NCBI RefSeq assembly: GCF_000715015.1
Contig: NZ_JMIW01000009.1
Span: forward strand, 102,396 to 166,395
Reading direction: 5' to 3'
Length of the DNA: 64,000 nucleotides
DNA from: Erythrobacter longus
GTDB lineage: Bacteria; Pseudomonadota; Alphaproteobacteria; Sphingomonadales; Sphingomonadaceae
Shown: positions 9,235-18,535 of the stretch, one piece after another
Layout of the letters: every line of letters starts with the position of its first letter
Numbering within the stretch: the stretch's first letter is position 1
Translations under genes and position numbers: made by a program
The notes under the pieces: generated by a model
What the model was told of the DNA's origin: nothing
Database searches by the model: none
What the model saw: only the letters and a program-made list of their open reading frames with translations

Positions 9235-10668
9235 ATGCCATCCCTCACCTCCCGCTTGATACTCGCAAGCGCGGTTGTAAGCCTTTCGGCCTGTGTCGCA
9301 GGTCCGCCGCCCGAGATTGCGACGCCGACCCCTGAACTGCCCGGGACATTTGCGCTTGCCGCTGGTCCGGCGGCGAACGCGAGCCTCGCTGCGATGTTGC
9401 CGCAAGACGATCCGGCATTTGCATCCCTTAAACAAACCGCTTTGGAACGCTCGCCAAGCCTTGCAGAAGCGATAGCGCGAGTGGACGCAGCACGCGCCGG
9501 TGCAAGGCGAGCGGGCGCAGAGCGTCTTCCCAATGTTGGCGTCGATGGCAATGTCACGAACAACCGCATCAACCCCAGTCAATTCGGTTCAGACAACCCG
9601 TTTGCGCAGGCGATTGACCCCACCCAAACCTCCTATGGCGCAAACCTGACGGCGAGCTGGGATGTGGACCTTTTCGGGCGGTTGCGGGCACAAGAACGCG
9701 CAGCGATTGCGCGCATCGACGGGGCAAGCGCGTCCGCTGCTGCGGTACGGCTGGCGATCGTCTCCGAAATTGCAGCAAGCGTAGTCGATTGGCGAACGCT
9801 AGAGGCGCGAACAACAGCGATTGAAAGCGATGTTGCCGCCGCGACCCGCCTTGCTGACCTTGCCAAGGTTCGCGAAGACGCTGGGATCGCGCCGGGTTTC
9901 GACCGGGTTCGCGCCCAAGCGCAGGCGAGCGCGTCGCGCTCTCGGCTGGCAGCGCTCGACAGCGAGAGAGCGCGCCTCATCGGCAGACTAGTCACATTGA
10001 CAGGCTCGAACGCCGCCGATGTGCTCGCCGCGCTGTCCGCGCCAGCACCAAGGTTTAGCCAATCTTCCGCCCCTGCCGCGCTGCCTTCCCAATTGCTCAC
10101 CAACCGGCCCGACATTGTCGCAGCCGCTGCCGAACTGGCAGCAACCGATGCCGATCTCGCCGCCACCGCCCGGGCCCGCTTCCCCCGCCTGACCCTATCG
10201 GGTGTCATTGGATTGTTGTCCTTCAGCCCCGGCGATTTCTTTGACGAAGACTCGATTGTGCGCACCCTCACCGCCGGTGTCGCAGCACCGCTGCTCGATT
10301 TCGGGCGTATCTCGGCGGAAATCGACGGAGCGGCAGCAAACAAGAAAATCGCGTTTCAGGCCTATCGCGGCGCGGTTTATCAGGCATTGGGCGATGCAGA
10401 AGCGGCCTATGGACTTGTCTCGGCTGCTGATGAGCAAGCCGCATTGGCAGCGCAAGAACGAAGCGAGCTTGAGCGCGCTGCAAAGCTTGCCGATGAACGT
10501 TATCGCGCAGGGCTTTCAAGCTTCCTCGAAGTGCTTGAAGCGCGGCGCGCAGCCGACACCAGCGGCGAACGCGAAGCGGCCGCGATTGGCGCAGCGCAGC
10601 GTGCACGCATCGTACTGTGGCAGGCATTGGGCGGCGATGCGTCTAACGCAGGTGACGAAACCGCCTAG
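9235..10668 (+). CDS. Outer-membrane efflux lipoprotein, NodT/OprM type
   Basis: TolC-like channel subunit completing the pump. The product (477 residues) starts at ATG 9235 with a lipoprotein signal peptide ending in the lipobox LSAC (Cys about 20). Two OEP repeats follow, with alpha-helical Ala/Arg-rich stretches and the family motif [12 protein letters not shown] in the first. A longer in-frame start at 9115 overlaps the adaptor gene and would destroy the signal peptide, so it is rejected. The stop codon overlaps the convergent MaoC-like gene by four bases. Confidence 0.9.
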   Translation: MPSLTSRLILASAVVSLSACVAGPPPEIATPTPELPGTFALAAGPAANASLAAMLPQDDPAFASLKQTALERSPSLAEAIARVDAARAGARRAGAERLPNVGVDGNVTNNRINPSQFGSDNPFAQAIDPTQTSYGANLTASWDVDLFGRLRAQERAAIARIDGASASAAAVRLAIVSEIAASVVDWRTLEARTTAIESDVAAATRLADLAKVREDAGIAPGFDRVRAQAQASASRSRLAALDSERARLIGRLVTLTGSNAADVLAALSAPAPRFSQSSAPAALPSQLLTNRPDIVAAAAELAATDADLAATARARFPRLTLSGVIGLLSFSPGDFFDEDSIVRTLTAGVAAPLLDFGRISAEIDGAAANKKIAFQAYRGAVYQALGDAEAAYGLVSAADEQAALAAQERSELERAAKLADERYRAGLSSFLEVLEARRAADTSGEREAAAIGAAQRARIVLWQALGGDASNAGDETA

Positions 10669-11117
10669 GCGTCGCTTCGCTTCAGCAAGGCAGATCGCTC
10701 GCAGCGGCACACCACTTCATCGCGCTGATTGATCAGCTCGTGAATGAATGTGACCACCCCTGCCTCAGGGCGTGATTTGCTGGGGCGCAGCTCTTTGATC
10801 TCGCTCTGCGCGCGCAAGGTGTCGCCGATAAACACCGGCTTTGGCGTCACCACTTTATCAAAGCCCAGATTGGCGACCAACGTGCCAAGTGTCGTGTCAC
10901 CCACGGACAGCCCGACCAGAAGCGAAAAGGTGAAAGTCGAATTCACCAGAATCTGCCCGAACCCGCTTGCCTTGGCCGCCTCCACATCAAGGTGCAGCGG
11001 TTGAGGATTGTGGGTCATGGTTGAGAACAGGAGATTGTCCGTCTCTGTCACCGTGCGCCGGATTTCGTGGGTGATCCGCTCACCCACTTGCCATTCGTCA
11101 AAGAATTTGCCTGCCAT
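10665..11117 (-). CDS. MaoC-family hot-dog dehydratase/hydratase
   Basis: Probable enoyl-CoA or hydroxyacyl-CoA hydratase of 150 residues. The hot-dog fold is supported by the block [13 protein letters not shown] near residues 36-48, the long hydrophobic helix [17 protein letters not shown] and [14 protein letters not shown]. The catalytic-loop aspartate seen in R-hydratases (D-x-N-P) is not obvious here (THNPQPLH), which fits the mesaconyl/methylmalyl-CoA-type subgroup better than the PhaJ type. It follows the CoA-transferase gene by 3 bases on the same strand, so the two form an acyl-CoA operon. Substrate unknown. Confidence 0.8.
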   Translation of the reverse strand: MAGKFFDEWQVGERITHEIRRTVTETDNLLFSTMTHNPQPLHLDVEAAKASGFGQILVNSTFTFSLLVGLSVGDTTLGTLVANLGFDKVVTPKPVFIGDTLRAQSEIKELRPSKSRPEAGVVTFIHELINQRDEVVCRCERSALLKRSDA

Positions 11118-11120
11118 GGA

Positions 11121-12200
11121 TTACCCCTCCCCAAGCCAGCTTTTGACGACGCTTGCGCCATTGTCATCGCTGGACCGGACGGCTCCGGGAGTACGGCTAA
11201 AGCGCGGTGCCGGCGCGGGATGGGTTTGACCCTCATGCTCGACATAGGTTCCACGCGCTTTCATGTGCGGATGGTTTGGCGCATCATCAAGGCCGACGAC
11301 CGGACCATAGCAAACGTCGGTGCCTTCAAGGATTTCATTCCATTCAGCCTGCGTCTTCGTCTTGAACAAAGCGGTGAGCTTTTCGGCATAATCGACCCAG
11401 TTTGCGGGGTTCATCTGGCCGTCTGCGAGGTCGGTCGCGCCTGTGCGCTGGAGCAGTTCTGCATAAAACTGCGGCTCAATTGATCCCAATGAGATTTCTT
11501 TCCCGTCTGCGCATTCATAGCATTGATAGAAATGCGCGCCCCCGCCCAGCATTCCTGTGCCGCGCTCATTCGTGCGGATCATGCCGTGTTTCTGGCCGAA
11601 GAAAAAGCTCATCAGGCTGGTGACGCCATCGACAATCGCCGCGTCAACGACCTGCCCCTTGCCGGAGCGTTCCCGCTCGTAAAGCGCGGCCATAATGCCA
11701 AAGGCACAATACATGGAGCCCCCGCCAAAATCACCGATCAGGTTTTGCGGTGGAATGGGCAGATCGCCTTTTTTGCCAACCGCATCCAATGCGCCGGTGA
11801 TCGCGATGTAATTGATGTCGTGCCCTGCTGCTTTGGCAAGCGGGCCATCCTGCCCCCAGCCTGTCATGCGCGCATAAACAAGGCGCGGGTTTGCTTCGAG
11901 CAATTCATCAGGACCAAGGCCCAGCCGCTCCATCACGCCGGGGCGCAGACCTTCGATAAGGACATCTGCTTTGCTGGCGGCATTGCGACAAAAGGCAAGG
12001 CCTTCCTCGCTCTTCAAATCGACCATCACACGGTGGCGCGCGCGTTCAACCACGGGGTTCATCACCGCGCCGCCGGGCCGGTCAATGCGCACCACTTCTG
12101 CCCCAAGGTCAGCCAGCAGCATTCCCACGTGCGGGCCCGGGCCAATCCCGGCAAATTCCATCACTTTCAAACCAGCGAGCGGGCCTTGAGGTGTAGCCAT
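11121..12200 (-). CDS. CaiB/BaiF (family III) CoA-transferase, AMACR-like
   Basis: Probably an alpha-methylacyl-CoA racemase or a related CoA-transferase. The 359-residue product starts at ATG 12200 (MATPQGPLAGLKV), preceded by AAGAGA. A longer frame to 12392 runs into the intergenic operators and is not used. Typical blocks are GLKVMEFAGIGPGPHVGMLLADLGAEV, split at the N-terminus, VDLKSEEGL, LIEGLRPGVMERLG and MTGWGQDGP. The AMACR-type catalytic pair is visible as His in ARHRV/GHD context and Asp in AGHDINYIA. Co-transcribed with the MaoC-like hydratase, so both probably act on branched acyl-CoA. Confidence 0.85.
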   Translation of the reverse strand: MATPQGPLAGLKVMEFAGIGPGPHVGMLLADLGAEVVRIDRPGGAVMNPVVERARHRVMVDLKSEEGLAFCRNAASKADVLIEGLRPGVMERLGLGPDELLEANPRLVYARMTGWGQDGPLAKAAGHDINYIAITGALDAVGKKGDLPIPPQNLIGDFGGGSMYCAFGIMAALYERERSGKGQVVDAAIVDGVTSLMSFFFGQKHGMIRTNERGTGMLGGGAHFYQCYECADGKEISLGSIEPQFYAELLQRTGATDLADGQMNPANWVDYAEKLTALFKTKTQAEWNEILEGTDVCYGPVVGLDDAPNHPHMKARGTYVEHEGQTHPAPAPRFSRTPGAVRSSDDNGASVVKSWLGEG

Positions 12201-12555
12201 TGTCAGTGTCTCTTCCCTATCTGTTTTCGTTTGTGAGCGTGTGTGCCGATATGCGGCGTCCAGAGCAAGCTTTCCTACTGAAAGGGCGTTTGGCATGTTG
12301 CCTTTGGAAGGTTTGGCCACAAGAGATTTTCGCGTTCTCCTTGCAAAGTGTCTCATAGGGTTTGGCACACAAGTTATTGAAAACATGCGCATGTTGGAAT
12401 TGAATGTTGGATGCTATGAGACACATGTGTCTCATAGGGTTAATTTTGGAGGCACTATCCTCGCGCAAAATCTTGGAAGTTGTGAAGCGCGGATGAGACG
12501 GTTAGGGCGATTGGTAAAAAGCGAAACATCACTTCAAATGAACGGCAAAACTCAC
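12201..12555. promoter_or_regulatory. Divergent regulatory region with two perfect palindromes
   Basis: This 355-base gap lies between the leftward CoA-transferase gene and the rightward Alg14-like gene. A 24-bp perfect palindrome lies at 12414-12437 (half CTATGAGACACA). Fifteen bases, GTGTCTCATAGGGTT, occur both at 12348-12362 and at 12427-12441, overlapping the palindrome. A second, 14-bp perfect palindrome AACATGCGCATGTT is at 12382-12395 between them. Such symmetric repeated sites are typical operators. The cognate regulator is not in the window. Confidence 0.7.
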
Positions 12556-13014
12556 ATGACAAATACCAGCCGCAAGGTGCTAGCGGTTGCCTCTGGCGGC
12601 GGGCATTGGGAACAGCTCATGCTGCTTCGCGATACGCTCGATAATTATGACGTGCGCTTTGCAACGACCGATCCACTGATCGCAAAGCAGCGCGGCATCG
12701 CGGACGCCGAGACTTTGCCCGATTGCAACCAGAATACGCCTGTGAAAGCCCTCTTTTGCGCGGTGGCCGCACTTCGGATCGTGCTCAAACATCGACCCGA
12801 TGTCATTTTGTCGACGGGTGCTGCGCCGGGTTACTTCTGCCTCCTTGCAGGCCGCCTGGTTGGTGCACGCACTCTGTGGATCGATAGCGTTGCCAATGGC
12901 GAACAGCTTTCGATGTGCGGCAAACTATCGCGGCGTACAGCGCATGAATGCCTGACCCAGTGGGAGCATCTGGCGGATGGCGATGCGGTGAAATATCGCG
13001 GAGCGGTTCTGTGA
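12556..13014 (+). CDS. Alg14/PssD-like glycosyltransferase subunit
   Basis: Membrane-associated partner of a two-subunit glycosyltransferase acting on lipid-linked sugars. The 152-residue product starts MTNTSRKVLAVASGGGHWEQ; the SGGGHxxQ block is the glycine-rich signature of the Alg14 family. RPDVILSTGAAPGYFCLLAG and a WIDSVANG-type segment follow. ATG 12556 is chosen; an in-frame ATG at 12538 is possible. Its stop overlaps the GTG of the next gene, the Alg13-like catalytic subunit. The pair resembles PssD/PssE of rhizobia, which add glucuronic acid. The sugar here is not known. Confidence 0.82.
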   Translation: MTNTSRKVLAVASGGGHWEQLMLLRDTLDNYDVRFATTDPLIAKQRGIADAETLPDCNQNTPVKALFCAVAALRIVLKHRPDVILSTGAAPGYFCLLAGRLVGARTLWIDSVANGEQLSMCGKLSRRTAHECLTQWEHLADGDAVKYRGAVL

Positions 13015-13493
13015 TCCTGGTGACGGTTGGCATGCAGCTGGGCTTTGACCGGCTGATCGAGGCGATGGACAAGCTTGCGCCTGAATTGGGCGTGGAAGTC
13101 ATCGCGCAAACAGGAGTGGGCACGTATCGTCCCAAGAACATGCAAGCGCGCAAAAGCATCGCGCCAGCCGAGTTTGAAAGCCTCGTCCAGCAAAGCCAGT
13201 TGATCGTTGCTCATGCGGGTATCGGAACGGTCCTCACCGCTCAGCGCCTGTCAAAGCCAATCCTGCTGTTCCCAAGGCGGTTCGATCACGGCGAACATCG
13301 CAACGATCACCAGGTGGCAACAGTGCGCAATCTTCAGGGGCGCCCCGGACTGCTGATCGCGATGGATGAAACGGAGCTTAAATCGAAGATTGCCAAGGGC
13401 TTGGCATTGACGTCTACAAAGGCGCAGATGTCACCGACCGCGAGGCAGCTTCGCAGCGCGATTGCGGGATTTATTGAAACAGGCAAGCTTTAG
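13011..13493 (+). CDS. Alg13/PssE-like glycosyltransferase subunit (GT28 C-terminal domain)
   Basis: Catalytic partner of the preceding Alg14-like protein. The 160-residue product begins at GTG 13011 (MILVTVGMQLGFDRLI), overlapping the previous stop as GTGA. The nucleotide-sugar-binding region is seen in LIVAHAGIGTVLTAQRLSKPILLFPRR followed by EHRNDHQ, given here in parts. That is the GT28/MurG C-terminal pattern with the conserved HAGxGT and the downstream EHRxDHQ. The frame is open upstream to 12948 but this overlaps the previous gene. An early exopolysaccharide repeat-unit transferase is the likely role. Confidence 0.82.
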   Translation: MILVTVGMQLGFDRLIEAMDKLAPELGVEVIAQTGVGTYRPKNMQARKSIAPAEFESLVQQSQLIVAHAGIGTVLTAQRLSKPILLFPRRFDHGEHRNDHQVATVRNLQGRPGLLIAMDETELKSKIAKGLALTSTKAQMSPTARQLRSAIAGFIETGKL

Positions 13494-13506
13494 CGGGCAG
13501 TATCAC

Positions 13507-14070
13507 TCAACCGCGTTGCTTGAGACTTCCTCTGACGACACTGACATAGAATAAAGCAGCGCCCAGGACGACCAGACTTGATCCGATATCGCCGACCCAA
13601 TTGAGCTTGAGCGGCCCGTTCAACAGGCGGTCGAGCGCATGAAGGGAAACGGTTCGCATGACCATCGTTGCCAGCATCACCCCGCAGGCTCCAATCGCGA
13701 CCGCAACGGCAATATTACGGCGACCCGAAACGCGCTGCGACGTCCAATAGGCCGCCAGCATGGCACAGCTTGCAAACAGAATGAGAGAAACCGCAACGAC
13801 TGGCCCTTGCAATGAACGACGCTCAGCCAGCAGTTCTTGTGCCTCAAGCAATTCGCGCATGCTTTCGCGAATACCCTCTTCAAGGTTTAGCAACCGCAAC
13901 ACGATAAGGACCACGAAATAGAGCGCCATCAACGACCACGCCTTAACATGCCAGGGTTGTTGACGACTGCGCCGCGCCTCACGACCCGCCCGCACAGCAG
14001 CGCCAGCGACCACGGCATAAAATACGCAAGCAACAAGACTTAAAATGGAAAGTTGGGCCAGCACCGGCAA
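13507..14070 (-). CDS. Hypothetical membrane protein
   Basis: No family recognised. The 187-residue product has four clear hydrophobic segments (about residues 5-25, 43-60, 90-110, 125-145) and a possible fifth at 160-178, separated by short Arg-rich loops. A Glu-rich amphipathic stretch lies between the second and third. It is antisense to its neighbours, converging on the Alg13-like gene and diverging from the export-lipoprotein gene. Its place inside the polysaccharide locus suggests an envelope role but nothing specific. It starts with ATG (MPVLAQLSIL). Confidence 0.6.
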   Translation of the reverse strand: MPVLAQLSILSLVACVFYAVVAGAAVRAGREARRSRQQPWHVKAWSLMALYFVVLIVLRLLNLEEGIRESMRELLEAQELLAERRSLQGPVVAVSLILFASCAMLAAYWTSQRVSGRRNIAVAVAIGACGVMLATMVMRTVSLHALDRLLNGPLKLNWVGDIGSSLVVLGAALFYVSVVRGSLKQRG

Positions 14071-14266
14071 TACCCCGAGATTTCGCAGTGGCCTGCGTTT
14101 AGCGAAGACCAGTGCAGATAGGCAATGTCAGGTTCATCGTTAGCCACGATCATGCAAGGTTAAAGTTGCAATGAGTAGTTCGCACGAGGATGTGCAAAAG
14201 AGATTTGTAGATCGTAAGAAGTGTACGTCCCGAAATAGGACGAGGGATCTCTGAATGCCCCTCGGG

Positions 14267-14292
14267 CCCCACGCAAAGCAGTTGCGCTGGGG
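14267..14292 (+). other. Stem-loop in the leader of the exopolysaccharide export genes
   Basis: CCCCACGCAA and TTGCGCTGGGG pair through nine to ten bases with one bulged base, about 50 bases before the export-lipoprotein ATG. It has no T-run, so it is more likely a leader structure than a terminator. The rest of the 269-base gap shows no clear promoter by eye. Confidence 0.3.
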
Positions 14293-14339
14293 TCACACGC
14301 TCTCTAAGAGAGGGTCCAAAATGGGGTAAAAGGTAGGGT

Positions 14340-15062
14340 ATGAATATCTCAAGACATTTTGGTGCAGCAATCGCAATGGCCGCCTTTGGTCTAACCGCAT
14401 GTGCGTCGTCGCCTGCGCCCATCGTCGGCGCGGCCGTTTCACAACCGCGTGCTGATCTTGGCCAAGGGCTCTATTCGCAAGCGCGCCCCGCAACCTATGC
14501 CTTGCGCCCTTCTGATCAGATTTCGATCAACGTCTTTCGCGAACCAGACTTGTCCGTGGGAGAAGTCATGGTCGGCGTTGATGGCTCGGTTTCACTCCCG
14601 CTTCTTGGTACTATTCCAGCAGCAGGGATGACCACGCGCGAACTGGAACAAGACGTTGCAAAACGCCTTCTTGCAGCTGGCCTTCGCACTCCGATGGTAA
14701 GCGTCAACATCGCGAACTATGCATCGCACCTTGTCACGGTTGAGGGTTCTGTCGAAGATCCCGGCGTATACGCCTTCCAACCCGGTTCGCGCCTTTCCTC
14801 TGCAATTGCCATGGGCGGCGGTCCAACCCGCACCGCCAATACTCAACAAGTCGCAGTCTTTCGTGAAAGCCCGGACGGCGTCATGATTGCTCTGTTCGAC
14901 TATTCTCAGATGCGCCAAGGCACGATGCTTGACCCGGTTCTTGCCCCAGGCGACCGGGTTGTCATGGGGACCGATGGCCTGCCTGTGTTCTATCAAGACG
15001 TCCTGAAAACACTCCCGGCTCTTGGCGTATTCGCCACTGTCGCGGTCCAAAGCGGCAACTAA
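14340..15062 (+). CDS. Wza/GumB-type polysaccharide export lipoprotein
   Basis: Outer-membrane secretin-like exporter of exopolysaccharide. The 240-residue precursor has a signal peptide with lipobox LTAC (Cys about 21). The Poly_export domain contains YALRPSDQISINVFREPDLS and VDGSVSLPLLG, and a SLBB-type domain (VTVEGSVEDPGVYAF...AIAMGGGPT) follows. It is shorter than E. coli Wza and closer to GumB. The start has AGG eight bases upstream. It is followed after six bases by the co-polymerase/kinase gene, the standard partner. Confidence 0.9.
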   Translation: MNISRHFGAAIAMAAFGLTACASSPAPIVGAAVSQPRADLGQGLYSQARPATYALRPSDQISINVFREPDLSVGEVMVGVDGSVSLPLLGTIPAAGMTTRELEQDVAKRLLAAGLRTPMVSVNIANYASHLVTVEGSVEDPGVYAFQPGSRLSSAIAMGGGPTRTANTQQVAVFRESPDGVMIALFDYSQMRQGTMLDPVLAPGDRVVMGTDGLPVFYQDVLKTLPALGVFATVAVQSGN

Positions 15063-15068
15063 ACAACC

Positions 15069-17270
15069 ATGAACGACCGTTCGCTAATGCAGGCCCCTGG
15101 CCAAGATCCACGGCAGGGGTGGGTTGATGCCTATATGCCCGATGGCCAAGTCGGTCACTTTGAGCCCCCTCGCCCACTGCTGGACCTCTCTACCATCAGA
15201 GGGATGCTCTACCGGCAGCGCTGGTTGCTTGCAGGCGTCGTTGTGGCTTCGCTTATTGCAGGGTTGATCATCACTCTGTTGTCGACCCCGATGTATGAGG
15301 CCCGCTCGACGGTTCGTGTCGAGCCTTACGGTCAGTTTATTGTCGAGGGACAAGACGTTGAAGCTGGCATTGCCAGCAACCAGGTGTTCGATTTCCTGCA
15401 GACGCAGCTTGCCGTCATCAAATCGCGCAATCTTGCCACGACCGTCGCGCAGAACCTTAATCTAGGCGAGCGTTCAGCCTTGCTTGGCGCAGATTTTGAC
15501 GAATCTCGCCCGCCAAACATGACCGACGAACAATGGCTCCAAGCCAAGAACGAAGCCGCCGCAGGCCAGCTTCAATCGCAGGTCGCAGCCGCAATCCCTG
15601 ATGATAACTGGATCATCACGATCAGCTACCGCTCATCAGATCCGGTTCTCGCAGCGGAACTCGCCAATGCGTATGCAGATGCCTTTGCAGAATCCGATAC
15701 CCGCAGTTCGATTGAAACAAACGAATACGCGCAAGAATACCTGCTGGATCAGATCAATCTGATCCGTGTGCGTTTGCAAGAGGCCGAAGAGGCCACGAAC
15801 AACTACGCTCGCGGTGCTCAGATCATTCTTCAACCGGGCGAAGGCGAAGACGCTGCTCCGACAACGCTGACCAGCACCAACCTTTCATCTGCCAACGCCC
15901 GTTTTTCAGCAGCGCGGGCAGATCGTATTGCAGCGGAACAAAAATGGCGGGCGATCCAGAATGCCCCCGCCGACCAGCTGCCCGCAGTGCAAACAAATTC
16001 GGTTTTGCAGGGTCTTGTTTCGGATAAGATATCCAAGGAAGGTGAGCTCATCGAACTGCGCCAGCGCTACAATGATGAATTCCCGCAAATCCAGAACCTG
16101 TTGCAACAAATCGCAGTCCTCGATCGCCAGATCGCTGACCGTGGCAATGCCATCAAGGCGTCGATCCGCAACGACTACATCGTCGCACGCAACCAGGAGC
16201 AGGCACTTCAGGCAGAACTCAACAGCCTGACTGGCGAGACATTGAGCGAGCAGGATGATCAGGTTCAACTGAGCGTTCTTGAACGCGAGGCAGAAGCGCT
16301 CAGAGGCCAGCTCGAATCGCTTTTGACGCGCTACAACCAGGTAACCTCTGCTGCCAATGTTGATGCGGGCGCCTTCAACAAGCTTGATAGCGCAGTGGTG
16401 CCTTCAACGCCTTACGCGCCGAGCCTTTCGGTCAATTTGACCATGGCTTTGGTCGCCGGGATTGCGCTGGCTGGTGGTCTTGCACTGCTGCGAGAAACCT
16501 TTGACGATCGCATTCGGTCGCTCGAGGAAGTCGAAGACAAGCTGGGTCTGCCGCTGTTCGGCCAAACGCCGTATGTCGACGAGCGCGATATCGAGGTTTT
16601 TGGCAACGACTTCAGCACACTTATGGAATCCTACGCCTCGATCCGGTCGAGCATAGACTTCTCGCTTTCCCGAGAGCGCAACGTGCTGCAATTTACCAGC
16701 ACCGAGGCGTCTGAAGGTAAATCGACAACCGCGGTTATCCTTGCCGAATTGTTTGCGCGCATGGGCCGCAAGACCTTGCTGATCGACGCCGATTTGCGCC
16801 GTCCAACGATTGCCAAACTGCTTGATATCGAAAAACCCAAAGTGGGCCTCGTCGAGGTTCTCCTTGGCCACGTCAAACTTGAAGACGCGATAATCAAAGG
16901 GGTTCACGACAACCTCGACATCCTCGCAATTGCTGAGATTCCAGCGAGCCCAACCGAGCTTTTGGCAGAATCTTATGTAGGCGAGTTGATTGCCAAGCAC
17001 CGCAACGATTATTCGCTGATTATCTTCGATTCCAGCCCTGTCATGGGCCTCGCCGATGCGCCGATGCTGTCACGCGTTGTCGATGGTACGATTTTCGTCA
17101 TGGAAGCGAACCGTATTTCGTTCGGCAAAGCCAAAACAGCCAAACGTCGTTTGCAAGCAAGCGGCGCGAAGATGCTGGGCGTTATTCTGACCAAATACCG
17201 CGCGCTCGAAGCGGGTCAGGACTACAGCTATCAGTATAGCTATTACCAGTACGGCGGCACCAAAGAATAA
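15069..17270 (+). CDS. Wzc/GumC-like polysaccharide co-polymerase with tyrosine kinase domain
   Basis: Controls polymerisation and export of exopolysaccharide. At 733 residues it has an N-terminal cytoplasmic tail, a first membrane helix (about 52-72), a Wzz chain-length domain, long periplasmic coiled coils (about 220-440) and a second helix (about 455-475). The BY-kinase domain contains Walker A STEASEGKSTT, Walker A' LLIDADLRRP and Walker B-like LIIFDSSPV. The C-terminus is a tyrosine cluster (DYSYQYSYYQYGG), the autophosphorylation tail. Directly downstream of the export-lipoprotein gene. Confidence 0.92.
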   Translation: MNDRSLMQAPGQDPRQGWVDAYMPDGQVGHFEPPRPLLDLSTIRGMLYRQRWLLAGVVVASLIAGLIITLLSTPMYEARSTVRVEPYGQFIVEGQDVEAGIASNQVFDFLQTQLAVIKSRNLATTVAQNLNLGERSALLGADFDESRPPNMTDEQWLQAKNEAAAGQLQSQVAAAIPDDNWIITISYRSSDPVLAAELANAYADAFAESDTRSSIETNEYAQEYLLDQINLIRVRLQEAEEATNNYARGAQIILQPGEGEDAAPTTLTSTNLSSANARFSAARADRIAAEQKWRAIQNAPADQLPAVQTNSVLQGLVSDKISKEGELIELRQRYNDEFPQIQNLLQQIAVLDRQIADRGNAIKASIRNDYIVARNQEQALQAELNSLTGETLSEQDDQVQLSVLEREAEALRGQLESLLTRYNQVTSAANVDAGAFNKLDSAVVPSTPYAPSLSVNLTMALVAGIALAGGLALLRETFDDRIRSLEEVEDKLGLPLFGQTPYVDERDIEVFGNDFSTLMESYASIRSSIDFSLSRERNVLQFTSTEASEGKSTTAVILAELFARMGRKTLLIDADLRRPTIAKLLDIEKPKVGLVEVLLGHVKLEDAIIKGVHDNLDILAIAEIPASPTELLAESYVGELIAKHRNDYSLIIFDSSPVMGLADAPMLSRVVDGTIFVMEANRISFGKAKTAKRRLQASGAKMLGVILTKYRALEAGQDYSYQYSYYQYGGTKE

Positions 17271-17349
17271 GGCGAGGGGATTGGCATAGCCGTCCCTTGC
17301 TCTATTGCTGCCGCGCTGACCTGATAATCAGCCACGAACAGGCCGAGAG

Positions 17350-18522
17350 ATGACCAGCCGAATTCTTCACGTCAGTGGCGATTTTCCTGATCCCATCGAG
17401 CCGTTCAAGACCCCCGTCATCCAAAGCTTTCTGGAGCTTACCTCGGAGAGTTTCGAACACGAGGTGGTGTCAATTAACAGGGTAGGCCCCGGAGCGTTTG
17501 GCCTTGTTCGGACACTCTTGACCCCGGACGCCCATGTGACTGACCAACAGGCATTCGATGCCGGCACAGCCCTTCGATATTCAGCTCCCGGCCGCGGCAT
17601 TTTCCATCAGACGATGCTAGAGCGCCTGGGAAAGCACATCGCCGATATGATCGCAGCATCAGGCAAACCCGTGCCGCTCTTGGTGGGGCACAAGCTCACA
17701 ATTGAAGGAATTGCCGTTGCCAAAGCATCAAAGATCACTGGCATTCCATACGCGCTCACGATCCAAGGCAACACCGACCGCAGGATTTTGAAAGCAAGGC
17801 CGGACCTTCGCAGGCTTTTCCGAAAAATCCATCAGAATGCCAGCGCGGTTTGCACATTCACGCCCATTGCCAAGGATGCGATTGAGAGCGCGCTGGGGAA
17901 ACGCGAAGATGGTATCGCTCTCATCCCTTGCCCAACAGAGCTCGATACTATCGCAGCACCGAGGGTCACAAATGGCGATGTGATTTCAGTCTTCCATCTG
18001 AAAAACCACGCTGTGAAAAATCTTGATGGCCTGGTGAATGCAGCCAGCCAACTCAGGGGAGAGGAGCGCGGTCGAAAGATCTCAATCCTGGGCGGTGGGA
18101 GCGATGCAGAAATCGCACATTGCAAACAGTTGATCGCAAGCGCGCCTCAAATCCAGTTGGAAGGGCCGGTCGAACGCTCCTCCATGCAAGCGAGGATGAA
18201 CGAGGCTTGCGTGTTGGTTGTGCCTTCGCGGGCGGAATCGTTTGGCCTTGTTTTTGTTGAGGCTCTCTTCGCAGGGCTGCCCATCATCTATCCCAAGGGG
18301 ACCGCCATTGATGGGTACTTTGACGGCTTGCCGTTTGCGCAAGGGGTCGATGCCCGCTCACCTCATTCAATCGCTAAAGCGATAGAGCGGGCCATCAAAG
18401 AAGAGAGTGAGATGAAGGGGGCGCTGGCCAAGTGGCAAAAGTCCGGCGCTGCCAGTTTCTTTGCCCGCAGCGCAATTGCCAGCAGCTACAAATCAGTCCT
18501 TGAGAGCGCTTTACGCAGGTAA
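17350..18522 (+). CDS. Family GT4-like glycosyltransferase
   Basis: Cytoplasmic sugar transferase, 390 residues, GT-B fold. The N-terminal half begins ILHVSGDFPDPIEPFKTPV. The C-terminal half carries the retaining GT4 pattern SRAESFGLVFVEALFAGLPIIYP, in which the Glu of the E-x7-E motif is visible, followed by a helix-rich tail. It is 79 bases after the kinase gene on the same strand. Acceptor and donor sugars are unknown; the locus supplies dTDP-rhamnose. Converges on the GT2 gene with a 13-base gap. Confidence 0.8.
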   Translation: MTSRILHVSGDFPDPIEPFKTPVIQSFLELTSESFEHEVVSINRVGPGAFGLVRTLLTPDAHVTDQQAFDAGTALRYSAPGRGIFHQTMLERLGKHIADMIAASGKPVPLLVGHKLTIEGIAVAKASKITGIPYALTIQGNTDRRILKARPDLRRLFRKIHQNASAVCTFTPIAKDAIESALGKREDGIALIPCPTELDTIAAPRVTNGDVISVFHLKNHAVKNLDGLVNAASQLRGEERGRKISILGGGSDAEIAHCKQLIASAPQIQLEGPVERSSMQARMNEACVLVVPSRAESFGLVFVEALFAGLPIIYPKGTAIDGYFDGLPFAQGVDARSPHSIAKAIERAIKEESEMKGALAKWQKSGAASFFARSAIASSYKSVLESALRR

Positions 18523-18535
18523 GCGTGTTGTAGGC

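Noticed and set aside
11523..12236. A 237-codon plus-strand frame antisense to the CoA-transferase gene
   Set aside because: The minus strand encodes an unmistakable family III CoA-transferase; the antisense frame is His/Ala-rich without motifs.
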